Positions 45,242-55,339 of a DNA stretch of 64,000 bases are shown in pieces. Position numbers and translations under genes: made by a program. Under the pieces are notes generated by a model. It made no database searches, was not told where the DNA came from, and was given only the letters and a program-made list of their open reading frames with translations. The stretch's first letter is position 1. Each line of letters opens with the position of its first letter. Origin of the DNA: Kalmanozyma brasiliensis GHG001 (taxonomy: Eukaryota > Basidiomycota > Ustilaginomycetes > Ustilaginales); contig NW_015961989.1 of the NCBI RefSeq assembly GCF_000497045.1, positions 310,001 to 374,000 on the forward strand, given 5' to 3'.

Positions 45242-47392
45242 ATGCCGCCTCCAGCGCGAGCAACGGTGGAGTCCATCGACGACGAGGACGATCCATACGC
45301 ACCATATCGGCCTGGGCAAGGTAATTCTCGCGCCTCTTCCAGCTCCTCCTCGAGTGGATCTAGCAGCGCTTCCTCCTCCTCGTCCACCGCTTCCTCTTCA
45401 GCATCCTCGATCTCGTCGACCAACCGCGCGCAACCCAGCGCAACCGCAGCATACGACGCCTCCCCCTCCTCGGGCACGCAAGGCACGTTCCCGGCATCAG
45501 GCGGGGATGAAGAGCCCCTGTTCGGGGGTCGACCCTTCCGCGACGCCCATTCGACCTCTTCGAGCAGCAGTACGGACAAAGAGCACCTCTATGCCATCCT
45601 CAACGTCCCCCTCACCGCCACGCCGGACGCGATCAAAGACGCCTACCGATCGCTCGCGATAGCTTTTCATCCGGACAAACACTCTGACCCAACCCGCAAG
45701 CGTGCTGCGGAATCGCGGTTTCGCGATGTACAGAGAGCATACGAGATTCTGAGCGATCCAGAGAAGAGAGCGGTGTACGACCATTTCGGCGAAGAAGGAT
45801 TGAAGTCGACATGGACGGTCACCAGACGGGGTCGAGGGGTCGGGGAGATGCGCGAGGAGATGGAGCGCGAACGTCGACGAAGGGAGGTGGTCGATGCGGA
45901 AGGTTTGGTCAAGAGCAAAGGCGATTTCACGGCGCATGTGGATGCCAGTGCGCTCTTTGCGCCGAGTGCGCGGGTGGCGCTGTCGCCAGCGAGACAAGGT
46001 GCACCAGGCAACCTGAAGCACACCGTGTCGTTCGCCGACCGGATCAGCAGGGTGGGCTGCACCCAGCTCATCGGCAAGCACGGGTTCGAAACGCAACTCA
46101 CAACGAGGTCATCCGCGACACTCTCCGGTCAGATGGTCAGCCGTAATGGCTTGGGAGGCGGGAATCTTGTCGGCACGGTCAAGACGCATTGGTCACCGAG
46201 GTTGTTCAGCGAGGTGACGCTGAGCTTTCTGCGCCCGCAAATTGTGACGACCAAGGGACAGTTTACTGTCGATGCGAACAGCTTTTTCTCTTGGCAAGGG
46301 ACGATGCAGACGTGGAGGATGCCGCCGAGTCTCAATCTCACGTACGGTCAACGGCTGTCGGCGAAATCCAGCCTGACTGGGTTCACGAGTGTGCGGAGCG
46401 GCACGTATAGCCTCGGACCGTGGGGTAGGGAGGTGGGGGGGATGCTGCGACGCGAGCCGGCAGCGGTGAGCGTGGGGTTGACCAAGCAGTCCGGCGAAGG
46501 ACGCGGGTGGACAACACAACTGAGCGTCTCACCAGTAGACCAGGCCGTCTCGTACGACTACGCCACCGTCCTAGCGGGTGTCAAGGTCAGGTCGGGGTTC
46601 AACATGGGTACCGGCTCCGGGGTGAGCGCGTTCACGTCTGCCGAGCGCAGGGTGACCGAGAACGTACGGCTCTCGGTCGGGCTCACCTGCGCCCTCCCTG
46701 CAGGGGGCGTCACGTTGAGGTTGAAAGTCAACAGGCTGGGACAGAAGATTTTGCTGCCGATTCTGTTGTCCAAGGAGTTCCGACCGGATCTCGTGCTCGC
46801 CTTCACCGCCATCCCCGTCGTCGCATACGGCACGTTGCATTATGGCTACCTCGAACCGCGCAAGCAGGGTCGGTTGAAGAATCGACTCGCCGAGCTGCGC
46901 GGTGCTAACGCCGACGTGATCCGCGAGAGAAGGGAGGCGGCATGCGAAGCGGTCGAGGTGTTGAGGGAGCAAGCGTGGAAGCGAGCGCGTCAGGAGTTGG
47001 GCAGTTCGGGACTGGTGATGGTCGAAGCGTGGTACGGGCGCAAGAGCGATTTCCCCAACTCGCCCTTCAGCGCAACATCAAGGGTCGATCTCGAAGAACA
47101 AGCACAGCGCGTTTGGACAGGTCTCAAAAACGCTCCTCCATCAACGCAGCAGGTGGATCTGGAAAAGGAAACCGCGTGGGACGCCAGGATTGCGCTACAG
47201 GCCCTCATCTCCAAGGGTCAATTGATCATCCCGGGTGGAAGGAGCAAGGCCAACCTGCTGGGCTTCCACGACCCGGTCATGGGCGAGAAGAAGCATTTGC
47301 TGGTGGTGTACGTTTTCCGCGGTCAGCTGCATAGGGTGGTTGTGGAGGATTGGGATGAAGTGGCGCTGCCGATGCGCATTCATCAGGTGTGA
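45242..47392 (+). CDS. DNAJC11-like J-domain protein with C-terminal DUF3395
   Basis: Frame of 716 residues from MPPPARATVESIDDEDDPYA; the in-frame Met at 45164 would add 26 residues. After a Ser-rich N-terminus, residues about 113-178 are a J domain (EHLYAILNVPLTATPDAIKD, FHPDKHSDP with the HPD triad, VQRAYEILSDPEKRAVYDHF), which stimulates Hsp70. The middle is beta-rich, probably barrel-like, and the C-terminus (about 560-716) fits DUF3395 (LREQAWKRARQELGSSGLVM, VEAWYGRKSD, LLGFHDPVMGEKKHLLVVYV). This architecture is that of DNAJC11, which associates with the mitochondrial MICOS/SAM machinery in animals. Fungal function is inferred from the family. Confidence 0.85.
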   Translation: MPPPARATVESIDDEDDPYAPYRPGQGNSRASSSSSSSGSSSASSSSSTASSSASSISSTNRAQPSATAAYDASPSSGTQGTFPASGGDEEPLFGGRPFRDAHSTSSSSSTDKEHLYAILNVPLTATPDAIKDAYRSLAIAFHPDKHSDPTRKRAAESRFRDVQRAYEILSDPEKRAVYDHFGEEGLKSTWTVTRRGRGVGEMREEMERERRRREVVDAEGLVKSKGDFTAHVDASALFAPSARVALSPARQGAPGNLKHTVSFADRISRVGCTQLIGKHGFETQLTTRSSATLSGQMVSRNGLGGGNLVGTVKTHWSPRLFSEVTLSFLRPQIVTTKGQFTVDANSFFSWQGTMQTWRMPPSLNLTYGQRLSAKSSLTGFTSVRSGTYSLGPWGREVGGMLRREPAAVSVGLTKQSGEGRGWTTQLSVSPVDQAVSYDYATVLAGVKVRSGFNMGTGSGVSAFTSAERRVTENVRLSVGLTCALPAGGVTLRLKVNRLGQKILLPILLSKEFRPDLVLAFTAIPVVAYGTLHYGYLEPRKQGRLKNRLAELRGANADVIRERREAACEAVEVLREQAWKRARQELGSSGLVMVEAWYGRKSDFPNSPFSATSRVDLEEQAQRVWTGLKNAPPSTQQVDLEKETAWDARIALQALISKGQLIIPGGRSKANLLGFHDPVMGEKKHLLVVYVFRGQLHRVVVEDWDEVALPMRIHQV

Positions 47393-47485
47393 GGCTCAGG
47401 TTGGGCAAATGTCACCGCTCACAAGACTTGTTGATGGGGAGAGCGAATGTGTTGCGGGTCGACTGTGAATTGAGCAAATGTGTAT

Positions 47486-50400
47486 TCATTGAAGGAGCGC
47501 AAGCCAGGCGGACAGCCCGCTGTGTCGGCTTTCTGCGACGCCGTCCGCCTCGTCGACTGGTGACAGCTCGGACAGATGGTCCATCAGCGCACTCTCAAGC
47601 ACCTCCCACTTGGCCCGTGTGCAACCTCTGGCACCCTTTTGAACAGCCGATTTGAACCGGACGAGTTTGAGCACGATCAGATCGAGCAGCTGCCTAGAGG
47701 TTATGCTGAAATCCGGGCTCGCGATGAGCAGTGCTGCTGAAATCGAGGTCGCGGCTGTCGATGCTGCGGTTGCGGTCCCGGCTTGCGTTGCGCCGTTGAG
47801 CGGAACGCCAGTGGAGGGTAGAGGCGGAGTCGTCGGCTCGTCATCGAACAGGTCTGCTCCCTCGCCACCGGCTGCTACGACCTCCGCAGCCTTCTCGTTG
47901 GCGGACGGGGCGAGGAGGTCACTTGCCACGTTGTTGGGTGTGCTACGCTGCGCCTCGCCGGCACGAATTAGGCCCAGGACCAGGCCCAGCACTCGGACGA
48001 GCGATTCGATCGCCCCTTCGTCCGCCTTGGCAAAGTCAAGTCGCTGAATGAAGGAGAGCACGGCGGGTAGAGGCGTGTCGACGCTTTTGAGCGCCGGAGC
48101 GACGAGGCACAGCCAGCCCGCGAGCGCCTTTTGCTCTGCTGCATCCGTCTTGCCCATTGTTCGGACTGCCCGATCGACGTTTGACGAGCCCGACGTAGCC
48201 AGCAGCGGTCCGACGCCCGACGCCTTGCCCCTCACCCACGTCCTCCCGGCCCCACTCAACAGCCCCGCTGTCACACCCTTGCCCTCCATCCTCGCCCGCA
48301 ATGCTCCCAACTCAAACGTCTCGCACCCGTTCGCCAACCCAGCATCCCCCTCCACGGCTTGTACGAAAGTATGAAAATCTCGGGCGATCACCTCCCGCAC
48401 CACCCCGGGACACGCCTCTGTATCCAACAGCAGCGCCAACACTTCCAGCCCAACGGTCCGGGAGGTCGCATTCCGCTTCAACCCATTGGCCAGCGCGCCG
48501 TCCACCGACGGAACATCCACCACAGTGCTCTGCAGCCCGCACTCTGCCAAGAAATCCAACACCGGCTGTTGCGGGGTACGCACTATCTCACCCAGCAGCC
48601 ACACGAGCGCTGACGGGAGGGCGAAGGACAGCAGGTCTTGCAAAAAGTACGACAGTCCACCGCGAAGCGTTTCCAGGTCGATCACGCCGTGCTGGCATGC
48701 CGAGATGCTTTGCGAGAAGAGGAGGGGCGAGAGACGAAGCAGGGTGGTCGGCGGTGAGAGGGAGATGAGATCGTCCGAGATGCCTTCGTTGCCGAAGAGG
48801 GCGTGGATCCATCGTCCGACAAGGGCGCGTTCGTCCTCGGAAAGGGTGGCGAGGGGCGAACAGAAGGAGGTTGTGGCGAGGTGAGTCGCGAGGAAGGGTG
48901 GTGCAGTGTCCTGTGAAGTTTGTGATTCGTCGAGATCGTTGTTCGGCGGAATGTAGCGCGAGATGCGCGACGGGTGTATGGCATAACGATAGCAGAGGAG
49001 CTGGGCGAAGAGCAAGATGTTGGACAGGGTGGACGGCTCGTCGCTCGTCTGACCCAGCTCTGGGTGGTCCAACACGCTCGCCAGAGGCTCCAGCATCTCC
49101 AACGGGTCAATGTACAGCATCACCGTGTCCAGCACCGCTCCCCCTTCGCATGCGTCTTCGGATAACGCCTTGCACCAGCGCGCGATGCTCTCTAGATCGT
49201 GCTGCTCCAACCAGCTTTGCATCTGAAATACGAGCTGACGGGCAAAGCTGAAGTGCGTTCCAGGATCAGAAGCGACGCGATGGAGCAGCTCGTGCGGGTC
49301 GTCGGAGGGCACGCGTGTCTCGAAGAGCGTGGAGAGGGCGAGGCCTTCGAGCTGCGCGTCCATGCGAAGGGATTGCGTGAGAGACTGAACCTCCGAGGCG
49401 AGCTTGTGACCGTCTGGGAACTCGTCTGCGATGGCTTCGGGTCGTGCTAGGGCGTGTTCGATGGATGCTCGGAGCAGCCATGCTTTGATCGGCTGCGAGG
49501 GTGGTGTGTCTAGGCCTAGAACGTCTGTCATCGCGGCAGCCTCTTCGGCGCCGCTGCTCTGCGCGTGTGACTGGCCGGTCGCGCTCTCGCACGTGTTGAG
49601 GCGATCCGCCATGACAAGCAGAGCAGCACGGAGGGCGGCTTCGAGCCGCACGTGCGGTGCCTCGAGCCTCTGCCCTCGCAAGGGCAAATCCTGTTGCACG
49701 TCGAGCCACTGTTCGAGCTGCAGCACGATCTCGGGAACCATGCCGCAGAGGGCGTTCCTCCAAATGGCGGCATAGACCTCGGCGCCCTTGAAGGCGGGAG
49801 GCATCTCGACAATACTTGCGCACGCATCGATGGCCGCGACGAGCAACTCAAAGTAGTACGCCGTGAGCGACTTTTCCAGCGTCAAGGAGGGTGCGGCTGC
49901 ATTCCGTCTGGCGAGGAATAGTGTCTTGACCGCGTCTAGCTTGCGCTCCCAAGCGACGTGCTGGTCGACGAGGACGTGCATGAGAAGAGCCATCTCCGGC
50001 TCCACAGGTGGTTTTTCGGTCGCAGCGATGGAGGAGACATTGAGGAAGTGATCCCACGTCGCTCTTTGTTGCGCATCTTGCCACGTCTCTGCTTTCCTTT
50101 TGCGAGCCTGAGTCGAGGTTCTTGACGTGGTTGCGGCTTCCGAGAGCGCCTCGCTGACCTGCTCGACGACGCCGATCTGGCTGGTGAGCGAGCGCAGGAG
50201 CGCGATTTCGTCCTTCCAGGCCGGGTTCATCGATTGCAGCACCGCCTCGATCTCGGTGACGCAGGACCTAGACATCGACCGAGTGTGCCGCAAGGCATCA
50301 TCGTGAGGCTTCAGCTTATAGTCCTTCGATGTCTGAGCGACCGACAGCTTTTGGATGGTGTATGCGAGAAGGCCTTGCGCGACATTGATAAGGACGGTGA

Positions 50401-51058
50401 TTGCGACACGTGGAGCAAGCAAGTTCTGCGGAGAAGCAATGGTCGGGTCGGCGGCGAGAGCCAGCAGGCGTAAGTTAGAGACGACGAATGCCAGCGCTGC
50501 TGGAGCGATCGTGCCATCTTTTGAAAGCGCCTCAGAGCTGGCCAACTGGGCCACTGCATTCGAGGGACCGGCGAACAGGCTTTGCAGGAGGTGGAGGAAA
50601 GCGGGACTTGAGATGCGGAAGGGAGCTGGCCCTTGAAATGTCATGAGAAGGCCCTGACCGGTGACGGACGAAATCGTCTCAATAGCTGGAACGTTGGCTG
50701 CCGCGATCTGGACGTTGGCGAGCAGGTGAAGCGTGACGGTGATGACATCAGTCACGGGGCCCTGATCCGGCTCGACTCCCGAGCGGTTGGCGCTGCCATA
50801 GATGAGCGCTTGAAGGTATTCGGTGAGCAAGGGATCGATAGAAGACTGCGATAGGATTTGTTTGACGAGACAGCCAGCCGCCTGCGAGCCTGCGAGCGAC
50901 ATGCCATCCTCATCGTCGCCGCCGGCATCTTGTCGAGAGGCATCGATGCGTCGGACCAGTTGGTGCAGCAAGGAAAGCCACTTAGACTGCGGCAGGCGCC
51001 GAGACAGGACCTGCAGGAGCAGCTTCTGGATCAGCTGTTGCGCTTCGCCTTCTGACAT
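47486..51058 (-). CDS. MED5: Mediator tail subunit Med5 (Nut1)
   Basis: Frame of 1190 residues starting MSEGEAQQLIQKLLLQVLSR. Med5 belongs to the tail of the Mediator complex that links activators to RNA polymerase II. The protein is all-helical and poorly conserved except in the C-terminal half, where family features appear: ILLFAQLLCYRYAIHPSRIS, RALVGRWIHALFGNEGISDD, LLRLSPLLFSQSISACQHGV, IDLETLRGGLSYFLQDLLSF, then ALPSALVWLLGEIVRTPQQP. Length fits other fungal Med5 proteins (about 1000-1200). The 3' end lies 93 bases from the DNAJC11-like stop, so the two genes converge tightly. Confidence 0.8.
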   Translation of the reverse strand: MSEGEAQQLIQKLLLQVLSRRLPQSKWLSLLHQLVRRIDASRQDAGGDDEDGMSLAGSQAAGCLVKQILSQSSIDPLLTEYLQALIYGSANRSGVEPDQGPVTDVITVTLHLLANVQIAAANVPAIETISSVTGQGLLMTFQGPAPFRISSPAFLHLLQSLFAGPSNAVAQLASSEALSKDGTIAPAALAFVVSNLRLLALAADPTIASPQNLLAPRVAITVLINVAQGLLAYTIQKLSVAQTSKDYKLKPHDDALRHTRSMSRSCVTEIEAVLQSMNPAWKDEIALLRSLTSQIGVVEQVSEALSEAATTSRTSTQARKRKAETWQDAQQRATWDHFLNVSSIAATEKPPVEPEMALLMHVLVDQHVAWERKLDAVKTLFLARRNAAAPSLTLEKSLTAYYFELLVAAIDACASIVEMPPAFKGAEVYAAIWRNALCGMVPEIVLQLEQWLDVQQDLPLRGQRLEAPHVRLEAALRAALLVMADRLNTCESATGQSHAQSSGAEEAAAMTDVLGLDTPPSQPIKAWLLRASIEHALARPEAIADEFPDGHKLASEVQSLTQSLRMDAQLEGLALSTLFETRVPSDDPHELLHRVASDPGTHFSFARQLVFQMQSWLEQHDLESIARWCKALSEDACEGGAVLDTVMLYIDPLEMLEPLASVLDHPELGQTSDEPSTLSNILLFAQLLCYRYAIHPSRISRYIPPNNDLDESQTSQDTAPPFLATHLATTSFCSPLATLSEDERALVGRWIHALFGNEGISDDLISLSPPTTLLRLSPLLFSQSISACQHGVIDLETLRGGLSYFLQDLLSFALPSALVWLLGEIVRTPQQPVLDFLAECGLQSTVVDVPSVDGALANGLKRNATSRTVGLEVLALLLDTEACPGVVREVIARDFHTFVQAVEGDAGLANGCETFELGALRARMEGKGVTAGLLSGAGRTWVRGKASGVGPLLATSGSSNVDRAVRTMGKTDAAEQKALAGWLCLVAPALKSVDTPLPAVLSFIQRLDFAKADEGAIESLVRVLGLVLGLIRAGEAQRSTPNNVASDLLAPSANEKAAEVVAAGGEGADLFDDEPTTPPLPSTGVPLNGATQAGTATAASTAATSISAALLIASPDFSITSRQLLDLIVLKLVRFKSAVQKGARGCTRAKWEVLESALMDHLSELSPVDEADGVAESRHSGLSAWLALLQ

Positions 51059-52075
51059 TATGGTCTCGAACAGCCACGAGCTGCTTGTGGCTGGAGAGAC
51101 TCTCGAGTTACTGATCCATCACGTTGAAAGCCAGCAGAGCTGCGACTGGAGTCGGATGGCAGGCTTCGAGCTCCAAGCGGCGAGCGCGCAAGCCGTGATG
51201 CGGTGTCCGGAGCTGGTAAGGCAGCCAAGCGCAGCCTGAGGCGAATGGCGAGGCTGGGTCGAAGGGGACGGAAGTAGCAAGTGTGAGGTTGAGAAGAAGG
51301 GCCTTTCAGGGTCCGAGCGAAGGTTGATGTGAGAGCATCGGCCAAGTGCATCTCGAGCCGATTTGCGAGTGTTACGCCGCCAGTTCCCCAAGACAAGACG
51401 AATTTTGGAATAGGTCACGAGAACACGACTCGAAAGGGACAGGAGCCAGCTGCAGCCCCACCTCATGAGGGTGCATTTGTGCCGCGGCATGAGGTCATGC
51501 TCGTGGGCTTGCTCATTGTCGGATGTGACAACCCCGAGGAAAGAGGTTTACGACCCATGACCAGCTGACAGCAGACTGAGCATCTGGAGCGCTGAACCAA
51601 GTTTGATTGGTCTCAATCTATGAGTGGGGGCTTCGGCACGATTCAGCTCAGCGACCGACATGCAACGTTCAGCAGAAAGCGAGCCACGTTCACACGGCAG
51701 CCTCACGTTGATCCCGCATGTTGGATTTACTACTCTTTTCGGATGTGTCGGCTCGAGACCGCCGCTTCGAGGCTGCAAATTTGAGTTGGAGCCAGAGCGT
51801 CAGTCACACTTTCGGCTCACTTCAAACCGCAAGGCCAACACTCGCAACTTTCGAGATCAAAGAGTGCTGACTGTCTCTAGTTTCCCACGCCTCATCCCTC
51901 ATCGCTCCCACCACCATCACAATCCGTATCGGCTCATCCGACTTGTGTTCGCATCGATCCGAGTTCGTCGATCAGCTACTGCGAATTGTGCGTCGGCTCA
52001 GTTCAGCATTTGCTGCTACACGTTAGGTTAGACCGCTATCAGCATACACACAGGCCAGCCCGCCGCAGCTAGATC
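51059..52075. promoter_or_regulatory. divergent promoter region, MED5 and AVT-like transporter
   Basis: About 1 kb between divergent starts. Several short frames (51119-51490 minus, 51624-52031 plus) have no family. The last 200 bases before the transporter are C/T- and CA-rich leader. No clear TATA element. Confidence 0.45.
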
Positions 52076-54367
52076 ATGTCGACGCCAACCAACTCCAACA
52101 GCGCCGGCAAAGCGCGCGCTATCCCCTCGCCTCGTCACCGGGCCACAGACGATACGTCGGCGTCTACTCCCATTCGCTCGCCCGCGCGAGCGTTCGGCGA
52201 TGGGTTTGGCCATGCGTCTCCCGCCTTGCCCAACATTCCTCCACGCATCGGCTCGCCCTCAGCGGAGCCATTGAACCTCGCTTCGACCTCGCCGCAGCAG
52301 CAGCGACAGGACTCGGGCAACTTTGGCCGCTCTTTCAACAGAACCATGTCGATCGATCCGCCTTCTCGTGACAGCGCCTCCTTGGCTCCCCCGTCCTTGA
52401 ACTCGGGCCTCTCGACGCCGAGCAACCTTGACAACCTCGATTCCATGCCCTTCTCGGACGAGCGCAAAGCACGCATCATCGAACGACACCTGGCTCGACC
52501 TGATGCCAATCGCGATTCGGTCTCGATTCCTTCTTCCGAACATACCGACGAGAGCTACACCAGCGAAGACGCGCACGGCTCTTCTACCCCTCACCAGGGA
52601 GCAGTCGCCGATGGCAATGGCGAATCGCCCTCCGAGATTGCCATCGAAGGAGTAGACGAGAGCTACATTGGCCCACACCAGATGCAAGGCGGTGCCATCA
52701 CCGACGATGTTTACCGCTGGGCCCACAAGAACCGTAGAGTGTCCGCTAGACGCACTCGCAGCGAGAGTCTCCACATGCCTCGCACTGCCACCATCGACCC
52801 CGAACTCGACGTGCAAGGCATCAAGGAGCCAGGAGGATTCCGACGGTTCTTCGTCGTCAACCGTGCCGAGGAGCAGGGCCGACCTGCTCCCCGAGCGCTT
52901 CGCAGTTTCATCGATTTCCTCAGCTTGTACGGTCACTTCGCCGGAGAGTTCCTCGAGGAAGACGATGATGACGATGACGACGAAGACGACGACTACGATG
53001 ATGATGATGACGACGACTCGCGCGCGATCCCCGGTACTAGTCGCGGCGCTGGCAATGGCGACACCGAAAACTCTGGCTTGCTCCGTCGACGCAGAGGTCT
53101 CCAGCGAAACGACACTCAAGCGCGCATGCGCAAGGCTAGCAAGGAGCGTCGCCGTGGTGAGGCCACGGTGCTTGACGCCGTCATGATGCTGCTCAAGTCG
53201 TTTGTCGGCACCGGTGTGCTCTTCCTCGGCAAGGCCTTCTTCAACGGTGGTCTGCTCTTCTCGACCATCACGCTCTGCTCGGTGGCCATCATCTCGCTCG
53301 TCTCATTCCTGCTGCTTGTCAAGACCAACCTCAACTGCCCCGGCTCGTTCGGTGACATGGGTGGCATCCTCTACGGTCCGCGTATGCGTCTTGCCATCCT
53401 CGCCTCTATCGTCCTGTCCCAGCTTGGCTTCGTTGCCGCCTACACTGTGTTTGTTGCGCAGAACATGCAGGCGTTCGTGCTGGCTGTGACGCAGTGCAAG
53501 ACGTTGGTCCCTGTATGGGCGCTCATCTTGGGTCAGATGGCCGTCTTCCTGCCGCTCTCGCTCATCCGACGAATTGCCAAGCTCTCGACGACGGCTCTCA
53601 TCGCCGATGTCTTCATCCTGTTCGGCATCGTCTACCTCTTCCAATACGAGATCGCCAAGGTGGCCAAGGAGGGCATGGCGGACGTGGTCATGTTCAACAG
53701 CAAGGACTTCCCGCTGTTCATCGGCACGGCCGTCTTCACCTTCGAGGGTATCGGTCTGGTCATCCCGATCACCGAGTCGATGAAGGAGCCCGAGAAGTTC
53801 CCTCGTGCGCTGACGGGTGTCATGGCGTTCGTCATGGTGCTCTTCGCCTCCGCCGGCGCGCTGTCCTACATGGCGTTCGGCTCCGAGATCCAGACCGTGG
53901 TCATCACCAACCTGCCGCAAACGTCGCGCTTCGTTCAAGCCATGCAGTTCCTCTACAGCATCGCCATCCTCCTCTCGACACCCCTGCAGCTCTTCCCGGC
54001 GCTCGCCGTGCTCGAAAAGGGCATCTTCAACAAGAAGTCCGGCAAGTACAACTGGAAGGTCAAGACCGAGAAGAATCTCTTCCGGTTCCTCGTCGTGGCC
54101 GTTTCCTGCCTGGCTGCGTGGGCGGGCGCCAACGACCTGGACAAGTTTGTTTCGCTCATCGGATCGGTCGCCTGCGTTCCTCTTTGCTTTATTTACCCGC
54201 CGCTGCTGCATTTGAAGGCCAACGCGACCAGGACTGCGACCAAGGCGCTCAACTACGCCATGCTCTTCTTCGGCATCGTCTGCGTGGTGTTTGCTGGAAG
54301 TCAGACGATCAAGGCGATGCTGGAGAGCTCTAAACCGAGCGGCCCGCCCAAGTGCTCGCCGCGATAG
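52076..54367 (+). CDS. vacuolar amino-acid transporter of the AVT3/AVT4 type
   Basis: Frame of 763 residues starting MSTPTNSNSAGKARAIPSPR. The first 360 residues are cytosolic and disordered, ending in a poly-Asp run (about residues 296-318). The transport domain of the amino acid/auxin permease family begins TVLDAVMMLLKSFVGTGVLF with the family's first-helix motif, and has about 11 hydrophobic spans (LLFSTITLCSVAIISLVSFL, FVAAYTVFVAQNMQAFVLAV, FIGTAVFTFEGIGLVIPITE, ALTGVMAFVMVLFASAGALS, QFLYSIAILLSTPLQLFPAL, KFVSLIGSVACVPLCFIYPP). The helix with FEGIGLVIPITESMKEPEKF is typical of Avt3/Avt4 and PAT proteins, which export neutral or basic amino acids from the vacuole. Exact substrate cannot be read from sequence. 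Confidence 0.88.
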   Translation: MSTPTNSNSAGKARAIPSPRHRATDDTSASTPIRSPARAFGDGFGHASPALPNIPPRIGSPSAEPLNLASTSPQQQRQDSGNFGRSFNRTMSIDPPSRDSASLAPPSLNSGLSTPSNLDNLDSMPFSDERKARIIERHLARPDANRDSVSIPSSEHTDESYTSEDAHGSSTPHQGAVADGNGESPSEIAIEGVDESYIGPHQMQGGAITDDVYRWAHKNRRVSARRTRSESLHMPRTATIDPELDVQGIKEPGGFRRFFVVNRAEEQGRPAPRALRSFIDFLSLYGHFAGEFLEEDDDDDDDEDDDYDDDDDDDSRAIPGTSRGAGNGDTENSGLLRRRRGLQRNDTQARMRKASKERRRGEATVLDAVMMLLKSFVGTGVLFLGKAFFNGGLLFSTITLCSVAIISLVSFLLLVKTNLNCPGSFGDMGGILYGPRMRLAILASIVLSQLGFVAAYTVFVAQNMQAFVLAVTQCKTLVPVWALILGQMAVFLPLSLIRRIAKLSTTALIADVFILFGIVYLFQYEIAKVAKEGMADVVMFNSKDFPLFIGTAVFTFEGIGLVIPITESMKEPEKFPRALTGVMAFVMVLFASAGALSYMAFGSEIQTVVITNLPQTSRFVQAMQFLYSIAILLSTPLQLFPALAVLEKGIFNKKSGKYNWKVKTEKNLFRFLVVAVSCLAAWAGANDLDKFVSLIGSVACVPLCFIYPPLLHLKANATRTATKALNYAMLFFGIVCVVFAGSQTIKAMLESSKPSGPPKCSPR
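52960..53016. repeat. GAY-codon run encoding an acidic stretch
   Basis: About 57 bases of nearly uninterrupted GAT/GAC/GAA codons inside the AVT-like gene encode an Asp/Glu run just before the membrane domain. Such microsatellite-like codon runs change length easily between strains. Confidence 0.85.
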
Positions 54368-54518
54368 ACGGCGTTTCTCAAGTCATTTTGTTCGCTTTCA
54401 CTTGTTAAGGTCACTTTCTCACAAGCAATATAGACGCTTTCTCAATCAGCAGCTTTTAACGCGGACGGAGATTGATCAGAGCATTGTCATTGAGTTCAAC
54501 AGACAGACTTTCAGACCT

Positions 54519-55339
54519 CTAGAGCTTGGGGAGGACGTGGTCAGCGCCGCTGACCTCGACGGCGCCCGGGTTGGGTTCAGCGCTGAAGTCGACGACCTTC
54601 AAATCATCCACAATGAGCGCATAGCGGCCGGTGCGTTCGCCGAAGCCCATGGCGCTGAGGTCGGCGGTGCTGCCCACACCCTTGGAGAACTCGAGTCCGA
54701 GGTCGGTGGCGAAGATCACCTTGTCGGCAGCATTGTTCTGGCGACCCCAGGCGGACATCACAAAAGGATCGTTTTGAGCAAGCACGACGATCTGATCAAC
54801 ACCCTTCGACTTGAATTCGTCGATCTGCTTGATGTAGGGTGGGATGTGGTTCACGTGGCACGTGGCTGCGATATCCAAGAACAAGACTCTCGTCAATGCT
54901 TGTTCCGAACATGATTCGAACGGGGGTTGAGAGAAGACTTACGGGTGTAGGCACCGGGAACGGCAACAATGACGACCTTCTTGCCCTTGAACGCCTCGTG
55001 GGTTTGCACCTTGGTGGGCGCACCGCACGCCGCGCCGTCGGCGAGCTCGGGCGTGTACGGCACGTACATGAAGGTCGAGTTGGGGATCTGGTCGCCTTTG
55101 GAGATGGTCTGCGTGCGTGACGTCGTTGCGAAGAAGCGATGCGTCGTCGATCCAGTCGAGCATCGAACGGGTGCGATGGCGGTTCGCGCAGTTGGTAGGG
55201 TGGGGGTGGAGCGAGCAAAAGGGGAAGCGGAGGTGGTGGTGGTGAGTCCCCGAATCGCGGCAGGTCGAACCAGTGCTGGCCGAGATGTGGCCACACGCGC
55301 AGCAGCGATGACCGAGGAGGTAAGAGGCTTGCTTACCAT
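54519..55339 (-). CDS. Ahp1/Prx5-type peroxiredoxin with likely mitochondrial presequence (2 exons)
   Basis: Exon 1 is 55339-54943 and exon 2 is 54865-54519; the 77-nt intron (GTAAGT donor, CGCAG acceptor, phase 1) falls inside the Pro codon two residues before the catalytic Cys. The spliced protein has 247 residues. The first 75 or so are rich in Ala, Arg, Ser and Thr without acidic residues, a typical mitochondrial presequence. The core has KKVVIVAVPGAYTPTCHVNH with peroxidatic Cys135, and DGAACGAPTK with Cys105, 30 residues earlier, close to the resolving/peroxidatic spacing of yeast Ahp1 (Cys31/Cys62). It should reduce hydroperoxides using thioredoxin. WGRQNNAADKVIFATDLGLE and RTGRYALIVDDLKVV follow the Prx5 fold. 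The stop is 151 bases from the AVT-like stop. Confidence 0.9.

Noticed and set aside
53303..54211. 302-codon antisense frame inside the AVT-like transporter
   Set aside because: Highly charged sequence with no family and exactly opposite transmembrane helices, as expected from the complement of hydrophobic codons.
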